64,000 nt of DNA from Pieris napi (lineage: Eukaryota > Arthropoda > Insecta > Lepidoptera > Pieridae), in assembly GCF_905475465.1 (NCBI RefSeq), contig NC_062248.1, positions 434,001 through 498,000 of the forward strand. Direction: 5' to 3'. Under the pieces are notes generated by a model. It ran no database searches, was not told the origin of the DNA, and worked only from the letters and a program-made list of their open reading frames with translations. A program made the translations under genes and the position numbers. This document shows positions 12,301 to 23,106 of this stretch, in pieces (position 1 is the first letter of the stretch; each line of letters starts with the position of its first letter).

Positions 12301-14599
12301 AGGCTAACTGCCGAATTAATGGTTCATCTCTTACAAGTGGTTTTTTAATAATTACAACTTAATTAATATTATTTAAGTCAGATAATTAACGTTGAGTTTA
12401 AATAGAAAGTTTGTATGGATATTTAATCATTAGTGTTTTACACGTTTTTTATTGTTGTTTTATTATTTCTTACAAAGGTATACGCAGGAAATCAGCGCAC
12501 GAATATTTCTGTTAGACATTCATATAATCTGCTGTCATTAACAAAACGCGTTACGAACAATCTTTACATATATAATAATATTTAATCTCTTATATTGTAT
12601 TTTTTATTTAATTTAATATTTACAGTGATGCGATACTTAGCTCGTTAAGAAGAAATAAAGCTGCCGGTGCTCTACTGGCCGACATCAAGGAGCCTGGTGA
12701 AGGAGCAGTAGACGGGATTACGGCTGCTCAAGAAGCTAAATATACAGCTGATCATTATTTGATATCTAACAGGTACTTAGAAGTAATCATATAGATAAAG
12801 ACCGTGAATTCGGAACCGGAAACACAACATTTAAATTAAATTAAATTTTACTACTACACTTAAATATAATTTTAACAGTTGCTTATTTAAGTGTGATAAT
12901 GAAATTACTTAAATCACTTATAAGGAATTTTGTCCTATTTTTTATATGTACTGGTTTGTTTCTACTTCTTCTGGTGTATCTTATATTGTAACAATTGAAT
13001 TTTCCAGACGTGGTGATACAGCAAATAGGGACTTTGCCAGTGCTGGAGAAGCCGGTTTCATGTGTCCAAGTACTGTGAAGTATGCCAGACCACAGCGAGC
13101 AAGAGCCACTTCTGGTCAATGGAAATATATTGTCAATACTGGAGAACATACACAAACCCTACGATTGGAAAAGTGCTTGTAAGTTTTAATAAATTTTGCA
13201 TTATCATAATAATTATAGTATGAAAATACTATTTAAAATATATACTGAAATAAACGACTTCTCCCAATCCATTGCATTGCATTGTATGCTCCACATAATA
13301 TTTTATAAGGAATTCAATTGTTTCAGAAAACCAAAAGAACCCTGTACATATCTTACGGACAATTTCAAATCAAAATGTGTACAAGTATACAATTACCACA
13401 GACTATTGACATGGGATCAACAAAATGGATTGCATATGGATATTTTTAAGGTAGTATATATTTTTTTTATGTATACAGTAAAACTTTATGGACTTATGAG
13501 AATATCTGCACCCAAAAAATTACGTTACGCTATTGGAGTAAGAATATCTTGTTTGTGTCCTCTTTATACATATTTTCTATTTTATTTTCAAATGTATATT
13601 TATTACAAAAGTCATAGAAATTTTATTTTTCAGGTTCCGACGTGTTGCTCTTGTCACATTGAAGGCTACAGCGTATCATTCCCTCCTGTTGGCCAACGCG
13701 TGCATGAAACATCTTCGGAACACTTTCCTGGCGAGGACCTTTCCTCAGAACAAGGCAATCGGGCATTCGAAGACGTCCAATCATCGGTACAAAGACCTGT
13801 GCTAAATAAATCACCGAGCTTTGGATTTAATAGACCAATCGACTCTTTTCCACCATTTGCCGACAATTCAGTTCAAGGTTCGGCATTTTCTAATACACAA
13901 TTAAATAATGACTTTGACAGTATTAAAGGATCAGGACCGACAGATTCCTATGGTAATTCCTACTTTCCAGATTCCTTTAACCAAGCTAGCACAATTCGTA
14001 ACATTAAAAGACCGGTACCAAGGAATCCCGCTGGACTTGCGAATCCATCAAATAATATAGGATCAGAATCAGTAACTTTACCTAGCTTCTTAGAACCACC
14101 AACTCCATCAGCACCTTCATCATTTTCGTTTTCAAAAGATTCCAAATACAAGCTTAGTGATCATTTTCAAAAGGGTCCCAGGCCAAACCGAAGACCAATA
14201 AGAAAGAAAATTTCCAGTGTTCCGGATGACTTAATGTCGTCGGGAACATCAGCTGTTGGAGCATTTCAGATGGACAACTTTGAAAGTTTAGAAGATATAA
14301 ATGACGAAGTAGATGAATCTCAGGTTAATAAAGTTATAAATCACGCCATCACTCGACCTACGATTGCCCCTAAGCTCCCAGCAGCAAAAGAAAATATTTA
14401 TATAACAAGAGAACATAGCAATGACGAAAATGGCAAGAAGATTAATTATAATTATCACCCAATCATAGATTTCTTCGAAGAAGAAGAGAAAGATAGTGAT
14501 TCTATTGATAGAGAAGATAACTTAGACTCATATGTTCAATCATCAGAATCAGAATGGAAACCTATTAGCCACACACCTGTGGATAGGAGGAAGCACTAA
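3351..14599 (+). CDS. NT1: Neurotrophin 1 / Spätzle-family cystine-knot ligand (8 exons)
   Basis: The exons I place are 3351-3734, 8960-9394, 10113-10290, 11063-11252, 12626-12772, 13008-13178, 13327-13450 and 13634-14599. All introns are GT-AG, the phases agree, and the total is 2595 nt (864 residues). Residues 1-15 are a signal peptide. A long polar prodomain follows, with a basic site at residues 362-364 (RRR) and the segment CELFTNNLC at 380-388. The cystine knot spans about 464-550: CPST, EKCL, EPCT, SKCV and TCCSC give seven cysteines, as in Spätzle proteins. About 314 low-complexity residues follow. Spätzle-family proteins are secreted, proteolytically activated Toll-receptor ligands. 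The long tail and the HTQTLRLEKC and DIFKVPTCCSC segments favour NT1/Spz2 over other Spätzle paralogs. That subfamily call is from memory of the family and needs a tree. The downstream gene converges on this one. Confidence 0.85.
5640..5940 (-). mobile_element. Non-LTR retrotransposon fragment
   Basis: On the minus strand the translation includes DVSIVPIISTTGTIPKQL and then KLLDLPKSVYI. I recognise this kind of segment from C-terminal parts of lepidopteran non-LTR retrotransposon polyproteins. There is no intact frame beyond this block, so it is a relic inside NT1 intron 1. Family assignment is from memory only. Confidence 0.45.
6000..6245 (-). mobile_element. LINE ORF2 C-terminal (zinc-knuckle) fragment
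   Basis: The minus strand reads CPLCRGCFSVEESVTHVVLE followed by CDAV, a C-x2-C...H-x4-C zinc-knuckle typical of the C-terminus of LINE ORF2 proteins, then an in-frame stop, then RAEILGTVRSLREACEL. The same 3' end occurs in the other orientation at 61340-61500, next to an (ACT)n run. It is a 5'-truncated dead copy. Confidence 0.65.
8168..8610 (+). mobile_element. LINE 3'-end fragment
   Basis: The frame ends YLNDPKSWD-stop, followed by TTTGCTCCAGTTAATATTAT and, about 90 bases later, the GGCGATTAAAAAGAG tail block. This parallels the 3' end of the RT-bearing element at 45370-46782, which ends EYLNDPNAWI-stop with a GAGTTGCTCCAG sequence after it. It is a truncated copy of the same or a close LINE family. 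Confidence 0.65.
8874..8922 (-). repeat. tRNA-derived SINE (family B) 3'-end fragment
   Basis: Shares CCATGCTAAGCTGGTGAAGC and the following GTGTTATGGGTA with the fuller copies at 9552-9790 and 31596-31828. Only the 3' part is present, as expected for a 5'-truncated insertion. It sits directly upstream of NT1 exon 2. Confidence 0.7.
9552..9790 (-). repeat. tRNA-derived SINE (family B), copy in NT1 intron 2
   Basis: Reading the minus strand, the head has TTGGTCTAGTGGTTAG (A-box-like) and GGGTTCGATCCCCGGC (B box), as in a tRNA-derived RNA polymerase III promoter. A non-tRNA body follows, and the element ends in an A-rich tail (the T run at about 9532 on the plus strand). A near-identical copy lies at 31596-31828. 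Confidence 0.85.
11404..11476 (-). repeat. LINE 3'-tail repeat fragment
   Basis: Carries ATCAAGGGCGTAGA and CAATAAACTCTCCGCCACC, followed by GTCGCCAAGTTGTTAC. This is a diverged reverse-orientation copy of the tail repeat seen at 1516-1805 and 44650-44945. It lies in NT1 intron 4. Confidence 0.55.
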
Positions 14600-14826
14600 A
14601 ATTTCATAATATATAAATACTTTTATACTTAGATACTCATTCGATTAGTGAGGTTATAAATTATTATTCACAGGTTTATTTATAGTTTCTTTAATTTGAA
14701 AGAATCTGGATAACCTGGCCCAAACCAAATTATGTTGCTATTTATTTATATTTTTATACCATAGTATTAGTGAACTATTTATTAAGTAGATTATAGTATT
14801 TTAAGATAGACAATATAAAAAGTGTA

Positions 14827-14850
14827 ATAAACTTGCCAGTGCAATAAAAT
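14827..14850 (+). terminator. Probable NT1 polyadenylation signal
   Basis: AATAAA occurs at about 14827 and again about 20 bases later (CAATAAAATA), 230-250 bases after the NT1 stop codon. A polyadenylation site downstream of these is likely, but nothing in the sequence decides between them. Confidence 0.45.
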
Positions 14851-15349
14851 ATTCAGAATTTAAAACTTTTTAATAATAAAATATATTATATGGGTTTTAG
14901 TTAATATAAGTGGAGCATAATAAATATACAAGTATCTAGGTAGATTTGTTGCTATATCTACAACAATTTCTTGTTACAAGAACATAATTTAAACTTAAGG
15001 ACTTAGTAAAAAATACTATTTTTCCTGGACTAGTTATGAAGTATAGAATAAATAATATAGACTTTTAATAAAATTATTTAATAATCATAAAAAAATAATG
15101 TTTTACAGTTAATTTACATAAAACACATTTACAGATAACATTACAATATTGAAAACTAAACTTACATTATAATACAATATAAATACGTATATGATAATAT
15201 TTATAAATAATTTTAATTAGTTCATTTTATCACAGAAATTATTAGCAACTAGCTTTCAAAAACAAACAATTTTATATGACAAATATATTATTTAGTTTTA
15301 CAACACTGGAAATCAATTTTGGCACTCATGAATACTAATGTTTCCAGTT

Positions 15350-18300
15350 CTAGTCTTCTAGATAATAGTACATTCTTTTACTTGGATCCAAAATGAAAGC
15401 AGGTATTGTAGTGATTTCAGTCGCTGCTCTTGCGTAGGCGTTCAATACTTCTGCTTCTGTTTTTCTATTTCGTTGTTTAAGAATTCTCTTTGTCGTGCTG
15501 CTTTCTGTTGTAGTATCCTGATTATTCTTATGTAAGGTAATCTTTGCACTTCTATAATTTCCCCCATGCATGGGTTCATTATTATATCTCGAATCGGCTT
15601 TAGAGTTTCCCTTATATACATTGTAATTTTCTACATTATCGCCATTATTATCTTCATCTTGTAGTTCTATGAGTTTTGCACTTTTTTCTGTGTTGAATCT
15701 ATTTGTTTTTCGTCTACGATCTATGTTCCGCGATCTTGACGTCGACTTAGCCATATCACTTTTTTCTAATCTTTTTGATTCTTTATTACGATAATTCTGA
15801 TTTCTCGGCTTAATTGTTGATGTTTCAGGTTCAATTATTTTTTTTGATTGAGATTGAGATGTTTCAACATCACTATCTGGATTTGCGTTGTGCTCAACAT
15901 TTCTGTAATTACCTCCGTGTTTTGGACCATTTTCAAAATCTATATTGTCATTGAACACATCAATATCACCCAAATTATTTATTTCTCTAGCTAAACTTTC
16001 GTCTTTGTAAAGATTTAGCGAGCCAGGATGATTATTATTAGGTATATGTGGGCGGTCTACTTCTTTAATAATTTCTACTTCTTTTATATCCTGTTTATAG
16101 TGTGTCACATGTGGTGATGTTTTATTGACAGGCAATTCTTTATGGATTTCAACTTTTTTACGATAAACTGTTGGTTGTATGTCACCATACAAGACTTCTG
16201 TGGTTGATGTTGGTTCAGTGGTTTTTATTAGAGTTCTTTTTGTTGGTTCCGATGTAGTTACTTGAATGTTGCCTCGTTTGTCTGGTAGAGGAGTAGTTTC
16301 TTTCAATTTGTGGTTTTTGTTTTCTTGATTATTGTCAATTACATCTAAGTCATCTTCGTCATCTTCGTCGTCTTCGTCGTCTTCGCCATCACCATATTCA
16401 TCTTCTTCGCTAGAATCATCATCATCATCTTCTTCTTCTTGGTTTTCATCATTTTCTCGTAGTTGGTCATCAATTACTTTTTCGTAGGAGTTCTTATGCT
16501 TCTTGGTACTGTCGCTGTGTTTATTTTCTTTTTCATATGTTGGTGTATATTCATCCATGTCTTGTTTTATACCTATCATAGCATCAATTTCTTCTCTTCT
16601 CATATCATCAGTGTCATCACCGTAAGATTCTGTATCTGTGACAAGCGTACTCTTTGTTGTTTTCTTCTTCTTTTCTCTGTAATTTGGTGTCCTTATAAGT
16701 TGTTCACTATGTTCAGGAGGATATACATGTATGGGTGCGGCATCTGTTGTTGAAGTATGAAACCGGGTAGTAAGCTGAAGTTTCATCGAGTTAGATTTTT
16801 CATCTTCTTTAGGTTTAGCTGTAGGTGCTAAATGAATTCTCTTAATCAGTTTTGGTTTTGTAGTACTTGTGGTTGTACTTGTCGTTTCACGAAATTCTTT
16901 TTCCTCTGTTATTTCATCGCTTTCATCCTCATATTCTTCGTAATCGGCATCAATATCTTCTTCTTCTTTATTTTGAGGTTTAATTGTTGTTGACTGAATG
17001 GTTTTTGATATTATATTACTAGCTGCAATGTTTTGGGTAGTCACAGTCCGTGGAATATATTTAAATGTGATAGATTGTGGTCGGTTCGATGATGGCTCAA
17101 AGTTTATTTTCGTTTTATCGTTTTTGTTAGCTGTCTTTTCTTTATAGTCTTCTATAGACATTGAAGTTTTATTTTCAACAGGACTATATTGTGTTCGATG
17201 ATTTTTTAGATCTATTTCATACCGCGGTTCACCTCTTCGTAGGTCTTTACTAACATCAATGAAATCTTGTTCATTTAGAGGTCTTTCATTTTTACCAATA
17301 TCTTTATAGTACTTTTGATTATTACTCGTGTCAACAGTTTGTCTTGTTTGCAGTTTTCTTATAACAGGGCTAATATTGCTTGAAGTTGGGAACTTTTTAG
17401 AATCTGTTGCTTGACTATCCTTTATGACCTTATATGGTTCATACATAAATGTTACCCCTCTCTTTTTTCTAAGTTTCGTTATTATCGTATTATTTTTTTT
17501 ATTAAAAGAATTGCTTTGATTTTTTGTCAAATCGTCAAAGGTGTTACTTCCATACAGACCGTTAGAAAATGTTTTTTCTTTATTTTTCTGTTGATTAATT
17601 AAATGTTTTTCTAGTTTATCTGCAGAAAATATGCTTGAATTTATTAGTTCTAAAGGTTGTGGATTTTTAATTAAACTTTCGGTAAAAAATGGACTGTCTA
17701 ATGGTTCTGGTCCAAAATATTTTTTCTTAAAACAATCTATTTTATCTCCTAACCCTTCCAACCGTTGTTTGTCTTTGAATTTTTTAAATTCTTCCTCTCC
17801 TTTTTCATCATTATTATGATTTTCACCTTCGCTATCTTGAGAAACTTCATCGTTATCAAATTTATCTGGTATTGGATTTACTTCTTTTTCAACTTCAGGA
17901 CATATATGATTTAGTCTTGAATTGTAGAATGCGCTGTTGTCTTTTGTTTTATTAGGGATAAGATTGAGGTTTTCGGAGTAGCGTAGAGGTGAATTTTTAT
18001 CTAGAGCCTTCAAACTATTGAAATAATACGGATACTTATTCATAGAGATTTCAATGTTTTGACGAGATAGATTTGTGTTTTCATTTGTTCCATCTTCTTT
18101 CGTACTTGATAAGTTCAAATTCACTTCCCTTTTTGATAAATCATGATCAGATAAGTTTTCATTCACAGGGTTCGTATTATTACTTTCACGTTTATTTCTT
18201 TCACTTATATTGTCATTATCAGGTGCTTGTGCATCATTTCTTTCAGAGTAATCATTTTCATTTTCAGAATAATCTTCCGAGTCATTTTCGTCTAAGTCTT

Positions 18301-19669
18301 CAGAATGTTCATCGTTCCATTTTTCACCGTGTAGTATCTGATCTCTAGAACTAGTTTTACCTTCATCGGTAAACCCAGTATCAATAGTTGGAATTTTATA
18401 TTTTCCTTTGCTAGCTTCATTTTCCGTTAAGAAACCACCGTGCCCTTCGTGATCAGATGCATGTTTCTGTTCACCTGCGTGATCATAAGCGGAATCTTCG
18501 TACCCTTCTTCAGAATAAACAACTTGATTTTTACTACTTTTTATGGCTTCCCTTAATCTTGGAGCGTTTTGTATTTCTTCTAAATTGTCTGCATCTTCAT
18601 AAGCAGCTGATTTTGGTAGATGCCTAAATGTAGTAGTTTTTCGCACTTGAGCATAGTTTTTTATTGGTATAAACTCTTCATTTTCGTCCTCTTCGGTATT
18701 AGATGCATGATCGTCTTTTTGTAATTCTAAATTGTCCATCACTATTGGTCTGTTTTTAAGAACCGCGTTATTTATGGATTCCTCAAATCCATTCCTAATA
18801 TTTTTATAATTTTCTTTTCCTTTCTCATAGATATCGTAACCCTCAGGTTTTTCAGCATACTGTTCAGGAGGCATAATTTGTGGATATTCGTTTTTGCTAT
18901 CATCATATGTGAGTGAATGTTGCTGTCGTAACTGATGTAAGTTATGTTTTAAGGGATGGTAATGCATAGGAGTAACTTTAGCATAACTTTGGCTCCAGGG
19001 ATGTCTTAGTTTTTGGTTTAAAATATGTTCTCGATTACTATGAATAGGTACCCGTTGGTAATAAATTGGTCGTCTAACTGGCCTGTGGATTTCATACTGA
19101 ACAGGTATATTTTTGTGTGGTACCTTTTTTTTATCTATAGAATCTGGACTTTCTAAATATTCGTCTTTATGAACATCGGATTCTCCAGCATCATGCTCAT
19201 ATTTCTGAAGCCTATTTTTCGCATCAACTACATCATTTCTAATTTTATTTAATATAGGATCTCTATAAATAGATTGAAGCGCTGGGACCTCTGCTTCATA
19301 AGGGTGATAAACTTCATAATAATTGGTAATTGGCTTGACATGTCCATAATCTTGTTTTACGTATTCTTGATATGGTTTATAATTTTTATGCTCACTATTA
19401 AGCATCTGGTGTTTTCCAAATTGTGGTTTATTAAGACCTGTGTGTGGGTTGATTGGATACGATTCATAATGATTTTCTGGAGACTTAACATTATGGAACT
19501 GTGCTACTTCAACGGCGAAATGTGGTTTATTGGCTGAATAGTGGAAATATTCATTGTGTTTGTCTTGGTTCACTGGTTTCACTTCACTGTCATTGTCCCA
19601 GGTCACAGGTACTTTTATACTTCTACTGAGCGTACACTGAAATACTAAGATCGCGACGGCAATGTGCAT
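15350..19669 (-). CDS. Large secreted, acidic, disordered protein of unknown function
   Basis: A single uninterrupted 1439-codon frame. The start is chosen because AAACAATG is a good insect start context and residues 1-16 (MHIAVAILVFQCTLSR) form a signal peptide. The protein is rich in Asn, Asp, Glu, Lys, Tyr and His. The mature part has almost no cysteine: one at about 588 and one at about 646 (KIDCFKKKYFGPEPLDSPFF, possibly a conserved block). A nearly pure Asp/Glu run lies at about 1076-1115. Thr-rich stretches near 915-945, 1145-1170 and 1380-1400 look like mucin-type O-glycosylation regions. The motif HGGNYR appears twice (about 1250 and 1366), and there are several dibasic sites, such as KKRG near 735. 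No enzyme domain is visible. I do not recognise the family. An extracellular matrix, cuticle or mineral/ion-binding role is only a guess. It converges on NT1, with about 750 bases between stop codons. Confidence 0.85.
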   Translation of the reverse strand: MHIAVAILVFQCTLSRSIKVPVTWDNDSEVKPVNQDKHNEYFHYSANKPHFAVEVAQFHNVKSPENHYESYPINPHTGLNKPQFGKHQMLNSEHKNYKPYQEYVKQDYGHVKPITNYYEVYHPYEAEVPALQSIYRDPILNKIRNDVVDAKNRLQKYEHDAGESDVHKDEYLESPDSIDKKKVPHKNIPVQYEIHRPVRRPIYYQRVPIHSNREHILNQKLRHPWSQSYAKVTPMHYHPLKHNLHQLRQQHSLTYDDSKNEYPQIMPPEQYAEKPEGYDIYEKGKENYKNIRNGFEESINNAVLKNRPIVMDNLELQKDDHASNTEEDENEEFIPIKNYAQVRKTTTFRHLPKSAAYEDADNLEEIQNAPRLREAIKSSKNQVVYSEEGYEDSAYDHAGEQKHASDHEGHGGFLTENEASKGKYKIPTIDTGFTDEGKTSSRDQILHGEKWNDEHSEDLDENDSEDYSENENDYSERNDAQAPDNDNISERNKRESNNTNPVNENLSDHDLSKREVNLNLSSTKEDGTNENTNLSRQNIEISMNKYPYYFNSLKALDKNSPLRYSENLNLIPNKTKDNSAFYNSRLNHICPEVEKEVNPIPDKFDNDEVSQDSEGENHNNDEKGEEEFKKFKDKQRLEGLGDKIDCFKKKYFGPEPLDSPFFTESLIKNPQPLELINSSIFSADKLEKHLINQQKNKEKTFSNGLYGSNTFDDLTKNQSNSFNKKNNTIITKLRKKRGVTFMYEPYKVIKDSQATDSKKFPTSSNISPVIRKLQTRQTVDTSNNQKYYKDIGKNERPLNEQDFIDVSKDLRRGEPRYEIDLKNHRTQYSPVENKTSMSIEDYKEKTANKNDKTKINFEPSSNRPQSITFKYIPRTVTTQNIAASNIISKTIQSTTIKPQNKEEEDIDADYEEYEDESDEITEEKEFRETTSTTTSTTKPKLIKRIHLAPTAKPKEDEKSNSMKLQLTTRFHTSTTDAAPIHVYPPEHSEQLIRTPNYREKKKKTTKSTLVTDTESYGDDTDDMRREEIDAMIGIKQDMDEYTPTYEKENKHSDSTKKHKNSYEKVIDDQLRENDENQEEEDDDDDSSEEDEYGDGEDDEDDEDDEDDLDVIDNNQENKNHKLKETTPLPDKRGNIQVTTSEPTKRTLIKTTEPTSTTEVLYGDIQPTVYRKKVEIHKELPVNKTSPHVTHYKQDIKEVEIIKEVDRPHIPNNNHPGSLNLYKDESLAREINNLGDIDVFNDNIDFENGPKHGGNYRNVEHNANPDSDVETSQSQSKKIIEPETSTIKPRNQNYRNKESKRLEKSDMAKSTSRSRNIDRRRKTNRFNTEKSAKLIELQDEDNNGDNVENYNVYKGNSKADSRYNNEPMHGGNYRSAKITLHKNNQDTTTESSTTKRILKQRNRKTEAEVLNAYARAATEITTIPAFILDPSKRMYYYLED

Positions 19670-19735
19670 TGTTTACATCACGGACAAGCAGGGCGCGGCA
19701 CGACAGTCGACTAGCCCGCTTCACCGTCTGATCAC

Positions 19736-19745
19736 GGTATTTATC
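19736..19745 (-). promoter_or_regulatory. TATA-like element of the large secreted-protein gene
   Basis: The minus strand reads GATAAATACC about 67-76 bases upstream of the ATG at 19669. A transcription start 25-30 bases further would leave a 5' UTR of about 40 bases, but no strong initiator is evident. Confidence 0.3.
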
Positions 19746-20744
19746 GTCTCGGTCAAGCGTCGCGGAACGATTGCAATCCGTTCAATTTGTTGAACTAATC
19801 ACTTTAAGTTGAAGCATGTAGCGATTAATATATTTCTTATTTATTATTATGATATAGCGTTTTGTTTTAACAGAAAGCTTAATTCGTTATTCATGTAAAG
19901 TTCGTACTAAATAGTGTGTCCTACTAATAAATTTGAAAAAAATTATACTAAAAAAGTGGTAGACATCATTTAAATTTGCTTTTTTATTGTGTTGACTAAA
20001 TAACGATTAACAACTGTGGGCAAATATTGATATAAAAAAATTTCGGTACGCAAGATGATCAAATTTTAATAGAAATGTTATATGATTAGCAACAATTCTA
20101 CTCATGCAATTCGTGAAATTTTTAGAAGAGAAAAAAGAAGAAATTGAAATTGAAGAAATGTACTTTACTCATCAATTTGGATCGTAAAATAGACAACCAA
20201 AAGTACGCCATAATCTTGTGTCTTAAATAGCAAAGAAATTGTGCAAAAAAACTGGACATAGAGATAATGATTAACGAAAAGATAGTGCTGTATCAGACAA
20301 AGACAGCGAACGTCGTGCTAGTGTGAAAGGTACGGCCACTTTCGATTGTGGAGCCCGGTTCCATGACCCAGTTCCCTTTTGTACATAAATTTCGTCTATA
20401 TTTGTCCACTACGAGACCCTATCTCTTACCTAATAGGGAAAGGGCTGGCAAAACACAACACACACACATTTCTACTTAAATTATAATTTTTGGATTATTT
20501 CTTTTATTATAACATTCAAGAGTTTTAGGATTTATGAGCTCGAAATCTCTTTCTTTTATATTTCTGTGGCACAGGTCATTTAAAGACAACCTAGCAACAA
20601 ATCCACCATATGGGAATCGGCTGGGGATGACATAGTGGTCGTAGGTATCTGCTGGATGCTGCTCTAAACTATGCACCAATATGCTAGACTCAACGTACAT
20701 CTTGTCTTAATTTAACATTATTGTGGGTTTCAAATCTAGCCAAC

Positions 20745-20925
20745 TCTGAGACTTATAAATATCATGAGGATATTTCCGGTGGTATGGCAGCAGCCAAGTT
20801 CACCAGAACTAAGTTTAAGGAAAGGGGATATATGACCTAACCCTACTGCGTAGCCTCTCATCCACAGATTTGCCTAATCACGTACCTGATTTAGGCTACT
20901 ATGTAGGAGTCTACTATTTACGGTC
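20745..20925 (+). repeat. Dispersed repeat (ATAAATATCATGAGGATA family), copy 1
   Basis: Begins TATAAATATCATGAGGATA, continues through CACCAGA..CAAG-like and CACAGAT.TGCCT blocks, and ends near CTATGTAGGAGTC. The same blocks in the same order occur at 25935-26095. The class is unknown and there is no coding potential. Confidence 0.6.
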
Positions 20926-21661
20926 CTCTGATTCCAGCTGCAGGGCCCGAATGATCTGGACATTTTTTTTCGGACCACCCATTCGAAGAGGAGGGAGTTC
21001 TCATGAATTTTTCATAAAGTATTTGTTATTGTGTTTGTGCACACTGTTCGCACCTATTATCTACATACTAGTTCTTAATAGAAATTCTTTAAAATTAAAT
21101 TTCTCTAGAAATTCCCTTTTTCTACTTCTTAAGTGTGGACTTGCGGCTTTTAATTAATAAATCAGTTCTATTAGCTTCATTTTATGTTAGGAAGTTCTCA
21201 TAAAAACCACGAACGACTACGAAAAAAGAACCTTTAAATAATAAGTTAACTTGTGTTTGTGTGTGTATGATTTGAAAGTTTTATTTCTAAAACTACTTGC
21301 ACATTAATGCGTAGTGAGCTTATGGATAGGTTATAAATAAATGCCACACCTTGCAACCAATGTGTTTACTCCGAAATCATTTTGACCTACTTTCGTACAA
21401 ATAAATGAAATGATACAAATTAAATAAATTTTTATCCAGTTGAGAAATAAATTGTAAGTAGAGTGTCGTGTTGACTAACATTTAATTATTTATTAAGTTT
21501 GAACTTAAATTTCGTCACAAATCTGCATTGCTAACTTAGTTTACATCAGGTTGCATTTTGTATTGCAATGATGAAATTCAATAGTTAAATGTAATTTTCC
21601 ATACTTGTTGATTTGTGACTTTTCTATTATTAACTTTACTTAATATAATCCTTGAATAATA

Positions 21662-22240
21662 TCCGACTACTATTATAAACGCAAAAGTTTGTAATTATGG
21701 ATGGATGTTTGTTACTCTGTCACGTAAAAACTACTGAATGGATTTTATTGAAACTGTACAATAATGTAGGTTATAGATAAGAATAACACATAGGCTACAA
21801 TTTATAAATATATTGTGTGAATTATCCAAAATATCAAGTAAGTAGCAAAAATCAACCATCTGCGAGCTATTCTGGCGTGCGCTGCCAAAACATCTAGAGT
21901 TACACATATGAAATGTATGATGGAAATGTTTATCTTAAACAGTCCTACGACAAAGCTCGCCACAGTATATATTATCTATATCTTGTGTAAGCCATTATAG
22001 CCAAAATAGTGAATAATAACTAAAATAAAAATTTATAATTTATTTCAAATGCACATTTGGTGGTAATAAATTGATTCCTAAAAGAAAATAGATACTTTTA
22101 TCGCTTCTGGTATTCAAAGTATATAAAATATGTCTTTTACGCTACATCATTTGGACAGTTATTATTTTAATCCTGCGCAGGATATATTTATTTCCTATAT
22201 ATTACTAAAAATCGAATGCGAAGCTGGGAGGGGCCTCTAG
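21662..22240 (+). mobile_element. Candidate non-autonomous Helitron
   Basis: The 5' end is A|TCCGACTACTATTATAAA and the 3' end GGGGCCTCTAG|T. This fits the Helitron rules: TC start, CTAG end, insertion between host A and T, no inverted repeats. The 5' part (GTAATTATGGATGGATGTTT) resembles abundant lepidopteran copies. There is no helicase reading frame. The 3' hairpin is weak, so the class call is moderate. Confidence 0.55.
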
Positions 22241-22840
22241 TTAGTTATGCATCGACATTACTTTTAACAGTTGTCGAAACAATTATTGTAATAACTGGAA
22301 ATAATTTTAACATGATGAAAGAAAAGATTTGATCAATCCTCGTTTCATAATGTCTTCTTGTGTAAACAGTTGGCCCTACAATATTACCTGATATTCTAAA
22401 TAAACTGTTGAAAATCTAGTAGTTGGGAATTAACAACTTCCAAATCGCATGTAAATGTTCTATGATTAGCCTATTAATAATTATCACCTTAAATTAATGA
22501 TTGAATACGAATCTAACTATCTATCTAAGAATCTACTTATCTGCTAATTTTAATTATCCAGTAAATAGTCTATCTCGTTCTTACAACATGATTACTAACA
22601 TTGATGAAAATATTGGTATATTTTACAACAATCTTCCTACTTACCGTAACTTTGTTTATCATGCCCTTAATAAGGGTTAAGTTTCTATTTAGTTTTAGTT
22701 ATTATTATTTTTTTGTTTTCATTTTGTGGTTGCTTGTTTAATTTGTTCCCTTGTCTAGCTTGATAACGTTCTAATATAATTGATGGGTGTAAAATATTTT
22801 GTGATGTCATATTTTCTAGTATAATTTTATGCATACGAAC

Positions 22841-22884
22841 TTGTTTTATTTATTTATGTTTTAGAACATAAATAAATAAAACAA
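22841..22884. repeat. Perfect inverted repeat, 20-bp arms, 4-base loop
   Basis: The left arm 22841-22860 and right arm 22865-22884 are exact reverse complements around the loop TTAG. The arms are AT-rich (TTTATTTATTTATG type). No gene is adjacent. Confidence 0.9.
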
Positions 22885-23106
22885 ATTTTTCCTACACTTT
22901 ACATAATTAAAGTAGTAATATGGTCACATGATAATAATATATGATCGTTAGCATGATATTGTAGGAGACCTTTACCTGGGAAGGGGTTCTTGTAAAGTAA
23001 TTATGAAATAGATATTACTTAGTTCAGATAAATAATTGTAAAAAAATAGTGAAAAACATATAGAACTACTTTGGTTTTGCAAAAAAAGCCTTTTTTATTT
23101 TGATTA

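Noticed and set aside
16463..19537. Several plus-strand frames rich in Phe, Leu, Ile, Ser and Tyr
   Set aside because: They are antisense to the large Asp/Glu/Lys/Asn-rich gene, whose complement naturally gives hydrophobic codons.
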